From the NCBI RefSeq assembly GCF_017743935.1, contig NZ_JAGHRE010000002.1, forward strand, positions 372,001-436,000: DNA of 64,000 nucleotides, given 5' to 3'. Positions 8,209 to 18,464 of this stretch are shown here, piece by piece. The notes beneath the pieces are model-generated. The model was not told the DNA's origin. It did not search any database and worked only from the letters and a program-made list of their open reading frames with translations. The DNA is from Tropicibacter sp. R16_0 (GTDB lineage Bacteria; Pseudomonadota; Alphaproteobacteria; Rhodobacterales; Rhodobacteraceae). How positions within the stretch are numbered: position 1 is the stretch's first letter; each line of letters starts with the position of its first letter. A program made the position numbers and the translations under genes.

Positions 8209-8228
8209 ATTGGCAACACGCTGCCAAT
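8209..8228 (-). promoter_or_regulatory. Operator-like palindrome upstream of olsB
   Basis: ATTGGCA (8209-8215) and TGCCAAT (8222-8228) are exact inverted repeats separated by six bases, ending 60 bases before the olsB start. The size and position fit a dimeric regulator site in the olsBA promoter. It does not resemble a Pho box. Confidence 0.35.
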
Positions 8229-8271
8229 GACGCGGCACCCAGCACTTGCGTTAACCATTCGTCAACCAGTT

Positions 8272-8454
8272 TCACGGATCAAAGACCGGCATCAGCGCGA
8301 TGCGTGAGCCATCGATCACCACCTTTCCCTGATCGCGAAAGTTGACCGTGATCTTGCCTGCGATGTTGGACTGTACCTGTCCGACGCCCCAGTCGGGAAA
8401 ATCAGGGTGGCGCACGTACATGCCAGGTGCAAGGATGGCATTCAGATCTGTCAT
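8272..8454 (-). CDS. DUF3553 domain protein
   Basis: A 60-residue protein that consists almost entirely of a DUF3553 domain: an initial MTDLNAILAPGMYVRHP, then WGVGQVQS and a strand-rich region ending in DGSRIALMPVF. The fold is predicted to be a small beta-barrel similar to domains found in RNA polymerase-associated helicases. Its function is unknown. It is divergent from chpT, with 48 bases between the starts, so the two may share a promoter region. Confidence 0.8.
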   Translation of the reverse strand: MTDLNAILAPGMYVRHPDFPDWGVGQVQSNIAGKITVNFRDQGKVVIDGSRIALMPVFDP

Positions 8455-8502
8455 GGCGCTCTCACTCTGGGCAACTAGGCAGGTTCAATTCGGAGGTACC
8501 CC

Positions 8503-9099
8503 ATGGGTGAAAGCAACGTCAACCTGGCCGCATTGATCGGCTCGCGGATCTGTCACGATCTGATCAGCCCCATCGGTGCCATTACCAACGGGCTGGAGCT
8601 GTTGGACATGGCGGGCGCGGTGCAAGGCCCCGAAATGGATCTGATTGCTGACAGCGTCGGCAACGCCGGTGCCCGCATCCGCTTTTTCCGTATCGCCTTT
8701 GGGGCGGCAGGCGAGCAACAGATGGGCCAGGCCGAAATCACGGCGCTGCTGGCCGACGTGAACAAGGGCAACCGTATTCAGGCGCACTGGGGCCAGATCG
8801 AGCCAGTGTCTCGCTCGGACGTGCGAATGGCCTTTCTGGCGCTCCAATGCTGTGAAACCGCCCTGCCATTTGGTGGCGACATCCGGATCAGCAAGCAGGA
8901 CGATCAGTGGGACGTCACCGGAACCGGGTCCAAGATCACGACAGCAGTCGATCTTTGGGAAGGTTTGACAAGCACCGATGGCCCAGCCCAGGTCTCGCCT
9001 GCGCAGGTGCAGTTTGCATTACTGCCCGCCGTTGCCGAGGAAATGGGCCGTAAGCTGTCCTACGACCAAAGCGACACGCAGATTACGATCCGGTATTGA
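8503..9099 (+). CDS. chpT: Histidine phosphotransferase ChpT
   Basis: ChpT passes phosphate from the hybrid kinase CckA to CtrA and CpdR, the relay that controls cell cycle, motility and gene-transfer-agent genes in alphaproteobacteria. The 198-residue protein starts with a helical dimerisation domain whose phospho-accepting His18 is in RICHDLISPIGA, followed by a degenerate kinase-like domain. A strong ribosome binding site (GGAGGT) lies before the ATG. Its stop codon sits in the loop of the terminator hairpin. The cckA and ctrA genes are not in this window. Confidence 0.92.
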   Translation: MGESNVNLAALIGSRICHDLISPIGAITNGLELLDMAGAVQGPEMDLIADSVGNAGARIRFFRIAFGAAGEQQMGQAEITALLADVNKGNRIQAHWGQIEPVSRSDVRMAFLALQCCETALPFGGDIRISKQDDQWDVTGTGSKITTAVDLWEGLTSTDGPAQVSPAQVQFALLPAVAEEMGRKLSYDQSDTQITIRY

Positions 9100-9114
9100 A
9101 CCGGATCGCTTTTA
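9086..9114 (+). terminator. Rho-independent terminator overlapping the chpT stop
   Basis: CGATCCGGT (9086-9094) and ACCGGATCG (9100-9108) form a perfect 9-bp stem; the loop ATTGA includes the TGA stop codon. CTTTTAAT follows. The proA gene converges and ends at 9116, so space is very tight. Confidence 0.8.
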
Positions 9115-9115
9115 A

Positions 9116-10378
9116 TCAACCGCGTGTAGTGCCGTCGCCGGTGACCAGATACTTGAAACTGGTCAACTGAGTTGCCCCAACCGGCCCCCGCGCATGCATC
9201 TTGCCCGTGGCAATACCGATTTCGGCGCCCATCCCGAACTCGCCCCCATCGGCGAACTGGGTCGAGGCGTTGTGCATCAGGATCGCACTGTCGAGACGGG
9301 TAAAGAAGCGCTGCGCGGCCTCTTTGTCCTCGGTCATGATGCAGTCGGTGTGGTTTGAGCCGAATTTCTGGATATGCGCAATCGCCGCATCGATGTCTGC
9401 CACCGGGCGCGCGGCGATGATCATATCCAGGAACTCTTTGCCCCAATCGGCATCGGTTGCGGCCAAGGTTTCGTCGATTTGCAAACCACCTTCGGCGTGC
9501 ACCTCGACACCGGCCGCCAGCAGCGCGTTGATGACATCGCGGCCCAGGGTGTCGACCACATCCTGATGGATCAGCAGACATTCCGCTGCGCCACAGATGC
9601 CCGTACGACGGGTTTTGGCGTTCATCACCACTTCCAGCGTCTTTTGCAGATCCGCGGCCTTGTCGATGTAGATGTGCACAATCCCTTCGAGATGCGCAAA
9701 GACCGGCACGCGCGCCTCGCGCTGAACCAGCCCCACCAGGCCCTTGCCGCCACGGGGCACGATCACGTCGACATAGTCGGTCATGGTCAACAGCTCGGAC
9801 ACCGCCGCACGGTCCCGCGTGGGCACCAGTTGGATCGCATCTTCGGGCAGACCGGCTGCCTTCAACCCCTCAACCAGGCAATCGCGGATGGCGCCAGAGG
9901 AATGGAAGCTTTCCGAGCCGCCGCGCAGGATCACCGCATTGCCCGATTTCAGGCACAGCGCACCTGCGTCGGCAGTCACGTTAGGACGGCTTTCATAGAT
10001 CACCCCGATCACGCCCAAAGGTGTGCGCACGCGTTGAATGTGCAGCCCGCTTGGCATGTCCCATTCGGTCATGACCTCGCCCACCGGATCGGTCTGTTGC
10101 GCCACCGTGCGCAAACCATCAACCATGCCCTGAACTCGTGCCTCGTCCAACATCAGACGGTCCATCATCGCCGGGCTCAGCCCCTTGTCGCGGCCAAACT
10201 CCAGGTCCTTGGCGTTGGCTTCGATGATCTCGGCGCGGCGCGCCCAGACGGCGTCAGCAGCAGCCAGCAGCGCCGAGGTTTTCTGTTCGGCACTGGCAAA
10301 GCCCAACTCTCGCGAAGCGGCTTTGGCACGGGCGCCCAGATCAGCCATGAGCGCGGGAATGTTGTCGAGGTCTTTCAT
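9116..10378 (-). CDS. proA: Gamma-glutamyl phosphate reductase
   Basis: ProA reduces gamma-glutamyl phosphate to glutamate semialdehyde, the second step of proline synthesis. The 420-residue protein is full length. Visible motifs include [28 protein letters not shown], and [11 protein letters not shown] with the catalytic Cys262. It is the last gene of an obgE-proB-proA run and lies 75 bases downstream of proB. Confidence 0.97.
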   Translation of the reverse strand: MKDLDNIPALMADLGARAKAASRELGFASAEQKTSALLAAADAVWARRAEIIEANAKDLEFGRDKGLSPAMMDRLMLDEARVQGMVDGLRTVAQQTDPVGEVMTEWDMPSGLHIQRVRTPLGVIGVIYESRPNVTADAGALCLKSGNAVILRGGSESFHSSGAIRDCLVEGLKAAGLPEDAIQLVPTRDRAAVSELLTMTDYVDVIVPRGGKGLVGLVQREARVPVFAHLEGIVHIYIDKAADLQKTLEVVMNAKTRRTGICGAAECLLIHQDVVDTLGRDVINALLAAGVEVHAEGGLQIDETLAATDADWGKEFLDMIIAARPVADIDAAIAHIQKFGSNHTDCIMTEDKEAAQRFFTRLDSAILMHNASTQFADGGEFGMGAEIGIATGKMHARGPVGATQLTSFKYLVTGDGTTRG

Positions 10379-10453
10379 GTCGGTCGCCTTTGGTCGGGTG
10401 CGGGGCAGTTTGAATTTACGCCGCGCGCAGATGGATTTGAAGCAAGAAGAGGC

Positions 10454-12633
<2,180 letters not shown>

Positions 12634-12813
12634 TCAGATGGCTTGGGAAACTGTTTGAAACCCGGCTTTACCGCAAGCCCCTGCGGAAAGAAAGCCGTAT
12701 GACGCACGGACCCTCTTGTCACGCGGGCCTTGGCCTTCGGCGGGCCTTGTGTCGGGATGAGGCCGAGGCCTATAGTTGAGGCAATACTTTCACATCATCA
12801 ACGGATTAGCTGT

Positions 12814-13179
12814 ATGAAGCCTTACATGTTTTTGCCCTTTGCCCTGTGTGTGGCGGCCTGCGCCAACTCGGGCGCCAATTATGAACCTGTGGTCGATGGC
12901 CCTAAGAACGCAAACTATTACGCGGACCTGAACGAATGTCAGGCGCTGGCGGCCAGCCAGCCCACCGTTGATGGCAGCACTGCGGGCGCAGCAGCCGTCG
13001 GCGCCGTGGGTGGGGCGGCAACCAATGCGATCTGGAACGACAGTTCGGACAACATCGGCGAGGCTGCCGCCATCGGAGCCCTGGCCGCGATCACCGGCGA
13101 TGCCGTGCGCAAGAACAACCAGCGCGAATCCGTGGTCAAGAACTGCATGCGCGGGCGCGGTCACAACGTGGTCGGGTAA
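12814..13179 (+). CDS. Small lipoprotein with glycine-zipper segment
   Basis: A 121-residue putative lipoprotein. The N-terminus is a short signal with a lipobox (VAAC), giving a predicted lipid-modified cysteine near residue 15. The middle contains a glycine/alanine-rich stretch (GSTAGAAAVGAVGGAATN) typical of glycine-zipper envelope proteins, followed by a second small-residue helix. The start at 12814 is chosen because it begins the signal peptide. Function is unknown; family members are outer-membrane-associated. Confidence 0.75.
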   Translation: MKPYMFLPFALCVAACANSGANYEPVVDGPKNANYYADLNECQALAASQPTVDGSTAGAAAVGAVGGAATNAIWNDSSDNIGEAAAIGALAAITGDAVRKNNQRESVVKNCMRGRGHNVVG

Positions 13180-13189
13180 GGTCATGCTC

Positions 13190-13219
13190 GGGGCGTCCAA
13201 GCGACGCCCCTGCTTGCTT
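13190..13219 (+). terminator. Probable terminator after the lipoprotein gene
   Basis: GGGGCGTC (13190-13197) and GACGCCCC (13203-13210) form a perfect 8-bp stem with a five-base loop. The following TGCTTGCTT is only moderately T-rich. The converging acetyltransferase gene ends at 13218. Confidence 0.5.
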
Positions 13220-13754
13220 ACAGTTTGCGGCTGTAGGTCCAGGTCGGAACAGTGGCATCGCGGGCCACCGAAAAGCTTTCGGCGTCACCAAGATATTGGA
13301 ACCCGCAATGGGTCAGCACCCGGGCCGAGGCCGGGTTGTCCTGAAACACGCTCGCAAACATGTTTGCGCTGCCCAATGGGTTGGCAACAACCAGCGCTTC
13401 GACCGCCATCGACGCAAGGCCGGTGTTCCAGAAGATCGGCGCAACCCAATAGCCCACTTCGGCCTGGTCGCGGTCCATCTTCTGCAGCGAAATCAGTCCC
13501 ATCAACTCGGGTCCGCCATCCTTGGTGCCATCCATGGCCCAGACGTCCTCATCCCGGTCATCGGCCATGGCGCGACCCACAAAGGCTTCGGTCGCGGCTG
13601 GTGGCAGCGGATGCGGGATAGATGTGGTCATACGTGCCACACGTTCGTCGGATGCGTAATGCTCGATCAACCCCATGTCCGACTTGCGCAGCGGGCGCAG
13701 GTCGAACCGCTCGGTTTCAATGACCGGCTGGTTGATTATTGTATCCAGTTTCAT
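13218..13754 (-). CDS. GNAT-family N-acetyltransferase (RimJ/RimL type)
   Basis: A 178-residue acetyltransferase. It opens with ETERFDLRPLRKSDM, as in ribosomal-protein-type acetyltransferases, and has the acetyl-CoA-binding region VGYWVAPIFWNTGLASMAVEAL, then NPASARVLTHCGFQYLG. Substrate cannot be assigned. Its start overlaps the stop of the upstream LysE-type exporter by four bases, so exporter and acetyltransferase are probably co-translated and may act on the same small amine or amino acid. Confidence 0.88.
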   Translation of the reverse strand: MKLDTIINQPVIETERFDLRPLRKSDMGLIEHYASDERVARMTTSIPHPLPPAATEAFVGRAMADDRDEDVWAMDGTKDGGPELMGLISLQKMDRDQAEVGYWVAPIFWNTGLASMAVEALVVANPLGSANMFASVFQDNPASARVLTHCGFQYLGDAESFSVARDATVPTWTYSRKL

Positions 13755-14359
13755 ATGTGCAATCCTCCTCCGAACAACACAAAAAGAACGGACAGGACGG
13801 TCAGTGCCGCCAGTGTCCTCATCAAATATTTCTCGGCAGGCCGTCCTGCAACCGCCTGCGCAATTTTATCGCCCGCAAACGTCCAGATCGGGTGCAAAAC
13901 CAACTGACAGCTCAACAAAACGAGAGCGATGGTCAGCGTCGCCTCGAACGTCGACGTTCCTGCAGACACAAAGCCGGTGAACCCCGCCACAATCATGGCC
14001 CAGGCCTTGGGGTTGAGCGGATGCACGATCAGCCCGGCCAAAAACCCTGGGGCCTTGTCCTGCCCTTTGCCAACCGTCAGACGCAGGTTGGCGACCTTCC
14101 AGGCCAACCAGCAAATGTAGGTAGCGGAGGCATATTTCAGAACCGTAAACAGCCAAGGCACCTGATCGGCCAGTTCCATCAACCCATAGCCCACGGGCCA
14201 GATCACCAATTGCTTGCCCAAGGCCACACCCAACACAAACGGCAGCGCCGCGCGAAACCCATAACGCGCACCTGTCGCCAGCAGGGCCATGTTGGCCGGC
14301 CCCGGCGTGCCGACCTGACTGGCGGCAAAGATCAGGAAACTGGTGGTTGCGACGGGCAT
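13751..14359 (-). CDS. LysE/RhtB-family exporter
   Basis: A 202-residue inner-membrane exporter with about six predicted transmembrane segments. The family motif GTPGPANMALLATGARYG is near residues 17-34, and NPKAW lies in the middle of the protein. LysE/RhtB proteins export amino acids or homoserine lactones by proton antiport. Substrate is not predictable. It overlaps the acetyltransferase gene and is separated from rpmA by a terminator. Confidence 0.88.
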   Translation of the reverse strand: MPVATTSFLIFAASQVGTPGPANMALLATGARYGFRAALPFVLGVALGKQLVIWPVGYGLMELADQVPWLFTVLKYASATYICWLAWKVANLRLTVGKGQDKAPGFLAGLIVHPLNPKAWAMIVAGFTGFVSAGTSTFEATLTIALVLLSCQLVLHPIWTFAGDKIAQAVAGRPAEKYLMRTLAALTVLSVLFVLFGGGLHI

Positions 14360-14409
14360 GGGTGAATTGTCTTCAAGCCTTGGTGAAATGATGAACCCTG
14401 AATGAGAAA

Positions 14410-14435
14410 GGGGACCGGCGTTTCCGCCGATCCCC
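14410..14435 (-). terminator. Rho-independent terminator of rplU-rpmA
   Basis: GGGGACCGGCG (14410-14420) pairs with CGCCGATCCCC (14425-14435) with one mismatch around a TTTC loop; on the minus strand TTTCTCATT follows. It lies about 33 bases after the rpmA stop codon. Confidence 0.75.
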
Positions 14436-14467
14436 CTGATTTTGACTTAACCTTCAGGTTACGGCTG

Positions 14468-14737
14468 TTACTCGGCAGCTTCTGCGACGGGCAGTACGGA
14501 AATGAAGGTGCGCTTTTTCAGTCCCTTGTGGAACTTCACGGCGCCGTCGACAGTTGCAAAGATTGTGTGGTCTTTGCCCATGCCAACACCTTCGCCCGGC
14601 CAGAATTTGGTGCCGCGCTGACGCACGATGATGTTGCCTGCGGTTGCAGCCTGACCACCGTAGAGTTTTACGCCAAGGCGACGACCAGCAGAGTCGCGAC
14701 CGTTACGGGAGGAACCGCCAGCTTTTTTATGTGCCAT
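14468..14737 (-). CDS. rpmA: 50S ribosomal protein L27
   Basis: L27 lies near the peptidyl-transferase centre of the large subunit. The 89-residue product has the classic N-terminus [20 protein letters not shown] and the block GVKLYGGQ. Its AAGGAG ribosome binding site overlaps the rplU stop codon and the genes are 11 bases apart, the conserved rplU-rpmA order. Confidence 0.98.
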   Translation of the reverse strand: MAHKKAGGSSRNGRDSAGRRLGVKLYGGQAATAGNIIVRQRGTKFWPGEGVGMGKDHTIFATVDGAVKFHKGLKKRTFISVLPVAEAAE

Positions 14738-14748
14738 TCTCTCTCTCC

Positions 14749-15327
14749 TTAGCCTTGAGCCAGTTCTTTGGCCTGCTCAACCCATTCGGGTTTCACTTTG
14801 ACCGTCTCGATAGCAGCAATCTGCTCGTCCGACAAGGCGGCCAGAGCGGCAAAGCTCTCGATACCGGCCTCGGCCAGCTTCTTGGCGGCGGCAGGGCCGA
14901 CACCGTTCAGCTTGGTCAGATCGTCAGCAGCTGCGGCGGCAGCGGCGGGTGCCTCTGCTTTTGCTTCTGCCTTTGCAGCGGCCGGAGCAGCTTTGACGCC
15001 CGATTTGTCTGCACCCGAGGTCAGGATCTCGGTGATGCGGACCAGGGTCAGCTTCTGACGGTGGCCTTTGGTGCGCTTCGAGCTGTGCTTACGACGGCGC
15101 TTGACGAAATGGATGACCTTTTCGCCTTTGATCTGGTCGATGACTTCGGCCTGAACCGCAGCACCGTCCACGAACGGGGCACCCACAACCGGAGCGTCGC
15201 CGCCCAGCATCAGGATGTCGTTGAATTGAACTGTTTCGCCAGCATCTGCAGCCAATTTTTCAACGCGGAGCGTGTCGCCCGCCTGAACTTTGTACTGCTT
15301 GCCGCCAGTCTTGAGGACCGCAAACAT
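14749..15327 (-). CDS. rplU: 50S ribosomal protein L21 with C-terminal extension
   Basis: L21 is a 23S rRNA-binding protein of the large subunit. Residues 1-105 are the normal L21 core ([30 protein letters not shown]). Most L21 proteins end there, but this one is 192 residues. An Ala/Lys/Glu-rich linker spans about 112-135, then a small helical domain starts with [17 protein letters not shown], which resembles a helix-hairpin-helix nucleic-acid-binding motif. The extension remains in frame with no sign of a frameshift. Its role is unknown. The start has a good AAAGGA site. Confidence 0.97.
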   Translation of the reverse strand: MFAVLKTGGKQYKVQAGDTLRVEKLAADAGETVQFNDILMLGGDAPVVGAPFVDGAAVQAEVIDQIKGEKVIHFVKRRRKHSSKRTKGHRQKLTLVRITEILTSGADKSGVKAAPAAAKAEAKAEAPAAAAAAADDLTKLNGVGPAAAKKLAEAGIESFAALAALSDEQIAAIETVKVKPEWVEQAKELAQG

Positions 15328-15465
15328 GCGTCTTTCCTTTTTCTACCGCGTTCTTCGGTCCCCGGTGCCGGGCGTTCATGGCCCCCGATTCCACGGGACA
15401 CCACCTGCAAACAGCGCGCCTTTCATAGGCGAATTCATGCCCTTACGGGCAAAACGATAACGAAA

Positions 15466-15489
15466 CCCGGCGCGGGATTCCGTGCCGGG
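15466..15489 (-). terminator. Terminator-like hairpin at the start of the rplU leader
   Basis: CCCGGCGCGG (15466-15475) pairs with CCGTGCCGGG (15480-15489) with one mismatch; on the minus strand TTTCGTTATCG follows. It may terminate the DUF2059 operon, but it also lies directly after the predicted rplU start site and so may form the first part of the rplU leader. Confidence 0.55.
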
Positions 15490-15496
15490 ATGGTGG

Positions 15497-15525
15497 CTTA
15501 TTGTCGGATTGGAGGGCAAAGTCAA
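15497..15525 (-). promoter_or_regulatory. Candidate promoter of rplU-rpmA
   Basis: The minus strand has TTGACT, a 17-base spacer and AATAAG. These match the sigma-70 consensus at five of six and four of six positions. Predicted transcription starts near 15490, giving a leader of about 160 bases. Confidence 0.5.
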
Positions 15526-15539
15526 TCAAATTCAGGGCT

Positions 15540-16352
15540 TCACAGGTCAGTTGCCTGCAATGCGCGGGCTACTGCCAATCCCAGATCAAAGGAGATCCGG
15601 TTGTACAGATCATCGAACCCTTCGAACAGGGCCGTGTTCAATGCGATCCCGGCCTTGGTGCGAGAAAAGGCAATGTTGTCGTCCATCTGCTGTTCGCTCA
15701 GCGGACTATAGGCCATCATCAGGAACCCATAAAGCCAATCCTGGGTGTCTGCCCGGATGTCTTCGCGTCCCTCCAGGATGGTGGCCAGCATACCCTGATC
15801 ATCCCGCGGCGCACCGTTGCCTTCGGCCAGCCCAAGGTAGAAATTGTAGTCGGCTGTCAGGGCACCATCTACGTTTTGCTCGACCAGATTATTGGCCTCG
15901 ATATAGGTCTCTAGCTGTTGCAAAAAGCGATCGTCCGAGCTGGTCGCTTCATACCGCTCCCGCGCGGCGTCTTCGATCGTCGGGTCGGCAAAGGCGCGGC
16001 GAGCCGAGTTTTCGAGCGAAATGATTGTCTGTCCCAGATCACTGCTGAAGAAAGCCACGCTGTCGCTTAGCGTTTCATCGTCCAGATGCACCTCCATCCC
16101 GGCGCGGATGGCCGAGACGATGCGATCCTCCTGGTAGATGTCAGATATCACCCGAGCAAAGTGGTCCCCGCCCTGCCCCGCCAGCATGTCGTCATCAATA
16201 GAGGCTCCATAGCGCAGCCCCTCGGCGCGCAGAATCTCGGCCACCTCGTCCAGCTTCATGGCGCGGGCCAGACGGTCAAGATCACTCTCGGCCCAGACCG
16301 GAAGGGCCAAGAACACCCAAGCGGTAACAGCAAGAAAGGCCCGGTGTAGCAT
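15540..16352 (-). CDS. DUF2059-type exported protein (second of a tandem pair)
   Basis: A 270-residue protein with a signal peptide (hydrophobic residues 3-19, predicted cleavage after VWA). It has two alpha-helical repeats of the DUF2059 style; the first contains LSDSVAFFSSDLGQTIISLE, the second MDDNIAFSRTKAGIALN. Its start overlaps the stop of the upstream paralogue by one base. The function of the family is unknown; the protein is probably periplasmic. Confidence 0.75.
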   Translation of the reverse strand: MLHRAFLAVTAWVFLALPVWAESDLDRLARAMKLDEVAEILRAEGLRYGASIDDDMLAGQGGDHFARVISDIYQEDRIVSAIRAGMEVHLDDETLSDSVAFFSSDLGQTIISLENSARRAFADPTIEDAARERYEATSSDDRFLQQLETYIEANNLVEQNVDGALTADYNFYLGLAEGNGAPRDDQGMLATILEGREDIRADTQDWLYGFLMMAYSPLSEQQMDDNIAFSRTKAGIALNTALFEGFDDLYNRISFDLGLAVARALQATDL

Positions 16353-17221
16353 CAGATATCCTGTCCCGGATGCAGATCCGCCATCTTTTGCGCCAGAACT
16401 TCGAACCGATTGGCCATGATTTCATACTGCACCGCGTTCAGCAGTTCATAGACCTCTTGCATCTTGGGATGCTCCAGCGCCTCGGTGTAGTCCTCGACCT
16501 CTTCGTCCGAAAACGCCTGATAGGTATAGGCAGCCCCCGCCAGGGCGGACTGTTGCAAGGCAGCTCTGAGGTTGCCTTCGTTCTCACGCATCATTGCGCG
16601 CAGACCATCCGCATCAAGGCGCAACTCCACCACTCCGGCGGCACTTGCGGCCAGCAAAAAGCGGATCTGGATCTCTTGCAACGCGCGCAAGGCGGTTTCG
16701 GTGCCTGAAATTGCCAGGTTCATCCGGTTCAGTACATCGACCCGAGGAGAGCTGATCTGCACCAACCCCGCAACAATGGCACGGCCTTGTTCCTGTTTCA
16801 GTTCGTCATCCTCGACCATATGCGAGGCATTCTCTGCCTCGACCAGGCGTTGACCCAGATCGCTGCCGTAGAATTCCACCGCGTGGTCCAGCACATCCTC
16901 GTCCAGGGTCTGTTCAAGAATACCAAGGGCCATCTCATGCATTTCCTCGGTGTCAAAGACCTGTTTGGTCAGGCGGCTCCAATCCGCGCCAAAGGCGTCC
17001 GGCTCCATTCCCAGCATCGTGGGCGCCGAGGACGACGTGAGCGCGATACTGTCCAGCGCCACATCAAATCCGGTGGTCGTCAAGAACGCCTCGATCTGAT
17101 CGCGATCCGCAGCAGTCGCGCCGCGGGGCAACAGGACGGACATGGCGGCGAGACAGGCAAGGAATACCGCAAAAATAGTCGAAACAGCGCGCAGCTGCGC
17201 TTGGGGGGCAAGAGTACTCAT
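16352..17221 (-). CDS. DUF2059-type exported protein (first of a tandem pair)
   Basis: A 289-residue protein with a long signal or anchor segment at about residues 13-37 (ending ATAADR). It shares the helical repeat layout of the next gene: LDHAVEFYGSDLGQRLVEAE in the first repeat and EDYTEALEHPKMQEVYELL in the second. The overlapping tandem arrangement suggests duplication and joint function in the periplasm. Divergent from tRNA-Ser. Confidence 0.75.
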   Translation of the reverse strand: MSTLAPQAQLRAVSTIFAVFLACLAAMSVLLPRGATAADRDQIEAFLTTTGFDVALDSIALTSSSAPTMLGMEPDAFGADWSRLTKQVFDTEEMHEMALGILEQTLDEDVLDHAVEFYGSDLGQRLVEAENASHMVEDDELKQEQGRAIVAGLVQISSPRVDVLNRMNLAISGTETALRALQEIQIRFLLAASAAGVVELRLDADGLRAMMRENEGNLRAALQQSALAGAAYTYQAFSDEEVEDYTEALEHPKMQEVYELLNAVQYEIMANRFEVLAQKMADLHPGQDI

Positions 17222-17295
17222 GTCAAGAAACCTAAGCGTTTTCGGGATTGGAACAATGGAAAAACGATCTTTGTCAAAAAACCGGAAAAATGTGC

Positions 17296-17324
17296 TTGCA
17301 CACCCTCGCGGTTATCACTAAATC
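17296..17324 (+). promoter_or_regulatory. Candidate promoter of tRNA-Ser
   Basis: TTGCAC, a 17-base spacer and TAAATC lie just upstream of the tRNA gene, placing the transcription start about 14 bases before the mature 5' end. Confidence 0.45.
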
Positions 17325-17344
17325 CCCCCCTCACAGACCCCCGC

Positions 17345-17434
17345 GGAGAGGTGCCGGAGTGGTCGAACGGGGCGGTCTCGAAAACCGTTGTGGGTGCAAG
17401 CCCACCCAGGGTTCGAATCCCTGTCTCTCCGCCA
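17345..17434 (+). tRNA. tRNA-Ser (anticodon CGA)
   Basis: A 90-base class II tRNA. The acceptor stem GGAGAGG pairs with TCTCTCC, the discriminator is G and CCA is encoded. The anticodon loop reads CTCGAAA with CGA at 17379-17381, reading UCG serine codons. A long variable arm (TGTGGGTGCAAGCCCACC) and the T-loop GGTTCGAATCC are present, as expected for serine tRNA. Confidence 0.97.
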
Positions 17435-17537
17435 CTATCCCAGGATAGGGCCCCACTCATCAATCCGAAAACAGGATGACTGCGCGGCAGGCTGCGCTGC
17501 CACGCCAATGGCATGGCAGCACGAAAAGCCCTTATTC

Positions 17538-18464
17538 CTAGCGCAATTCGGCCGTTGCCTTCTGCATCGCCGTGATCAAGGCGTCGCGTCGCGCCGACAG
17601 TTCCGCCTGCGTTTGACCGCCTGCCTCGTGATTGACCCCGTCGATCAATTGCGCGGCGATGTCCGGTGTCAGATGGATTTGCCCCAGGTCATCCCACCAG
17701 CCATTGAACGTGTCGGTGAAGTGATCGCAAAACGCCTGAAGACCGCCCTCGCCCGCGCCCAGGTTGAACAGCATCGTGGGGCCCATGGCGGCCCACCGCA
17801 GGCCGGGACCGGCCCACATGGCTTTGTCCACGTCCTCGACCGACGCAACCCCCTGGATCACCAGGTTGATCGCCTCGCGCCACACTGCCGCCTGCAACCG
17901 GTTGGCTACATGGCCCGGCACTTCCTTGTTCACGCGGATGGTCGTCTTGCCAACACTGGCATAGAACCGCTCGGCCGCGTCGACAACACCCGGCGCGGTC
18001 TTGTCATTTCCCATCACCTCGACCAGCGGGATAAGATGCGGTGGGTTGAAGGGATGTCCCAACACCATGCGCGACGGATCGGTCCAGCCGCCCTGCATCT
18101 GGCCAAGCGTCAGCCCGGAAGCGGAACTTGCCAGCACCGCATCCGCCCCCAGCACCGGCTCGATTTCAGCAAAGAGCGCGTGTTTGACGGGCAGTCTCTC
18201 AGGCACGCTTTCCTGGACGAACCCTGCGCCATCGACCGCCTCGGGCGCCGAGGAGTGAAAGCTGACCGCTTCCGGATTGCCGTTTTTCGTCAATCCCAAT
18301 TCGGTCATCGTGGGCCAGGCCATTTCGACATAGTCGCGCACGCGCTTTTCGCTGTCCGGCGCGGGATCGAAAACCGCAACAGAGCGGCCAGACGCCAGAA
18401 ACAAGGCGGTCCAACTCGCACCGATTACACCACCGCCCAAGGACGCAGTATGAGAAAACTCCAT
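17538..18464 (-). CDS. 3-hydroxyacyl-CoA dehydrogenase-fold enzyme, carnitine 3-dehydrogenase-like
   Basis: A 308-residue NAD-dependent dehydrogenase. The nucleotide-binding motif is SLGGGVIGASW near the N-terminus, followed by the family blocks FVQESVPERLPVKHALF, VLGHPFNPPHLIPLVEV and KEVPGHVANRLQAAVWREA, and the later GPGLRWAAMGPT. This block set is shared with L-carnitine 3-dehydrogenases and L-gulonate dehydrogenases, which oxidise a beta-hydroxy acid to a beta-keto acid. A BKACE enzyme, which cleaves beta-keto acids, is in the same operon, so oxidation of carnitine or a similar compound is likely but not proven. Start overlaps the preceding gene (ATGA). Confidence 0.82.
   Translation of the reverse strand: MEFSHTASLGGGVIGASWTALFLASGRSVAVFDPAPDSEKRVRDYVEMAWPTMTELGLTKNGNPEAVSFHSSAPEAVDGAGFVQESVPERLPVKHALFAEIEPVLGADAVLASSASGLTLGQMQGGWTDPSRMVLGHPFNPPHLIPLVEVMGNDKTAPGVVDAAERFYASVGKTTIRVNKEVPGHVANRLQAAVWREAINLVIQGVASVEDVDKAMWAGPGLRWAAMGPTMLFNLGAGEGGLQAFCDHFTDTFNGWWDDLGQIHLTPDIAAQLIDGVNHEAGGQTQAELSARRDALITAMQKATAELR

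Noticed and set aside
8251-8266. CtrA-box-like sequence TTAA-N7-TCAA upstream of olsB
   Set aside because: Only seven of eight positions match and such matches are expected by chance; chpT itself is not downstream of it.
17218-17514. A 98-codon minus-strand frame
   Set aside because: It covers the tRNA-Ser gene on the opposite strand and has no family features.
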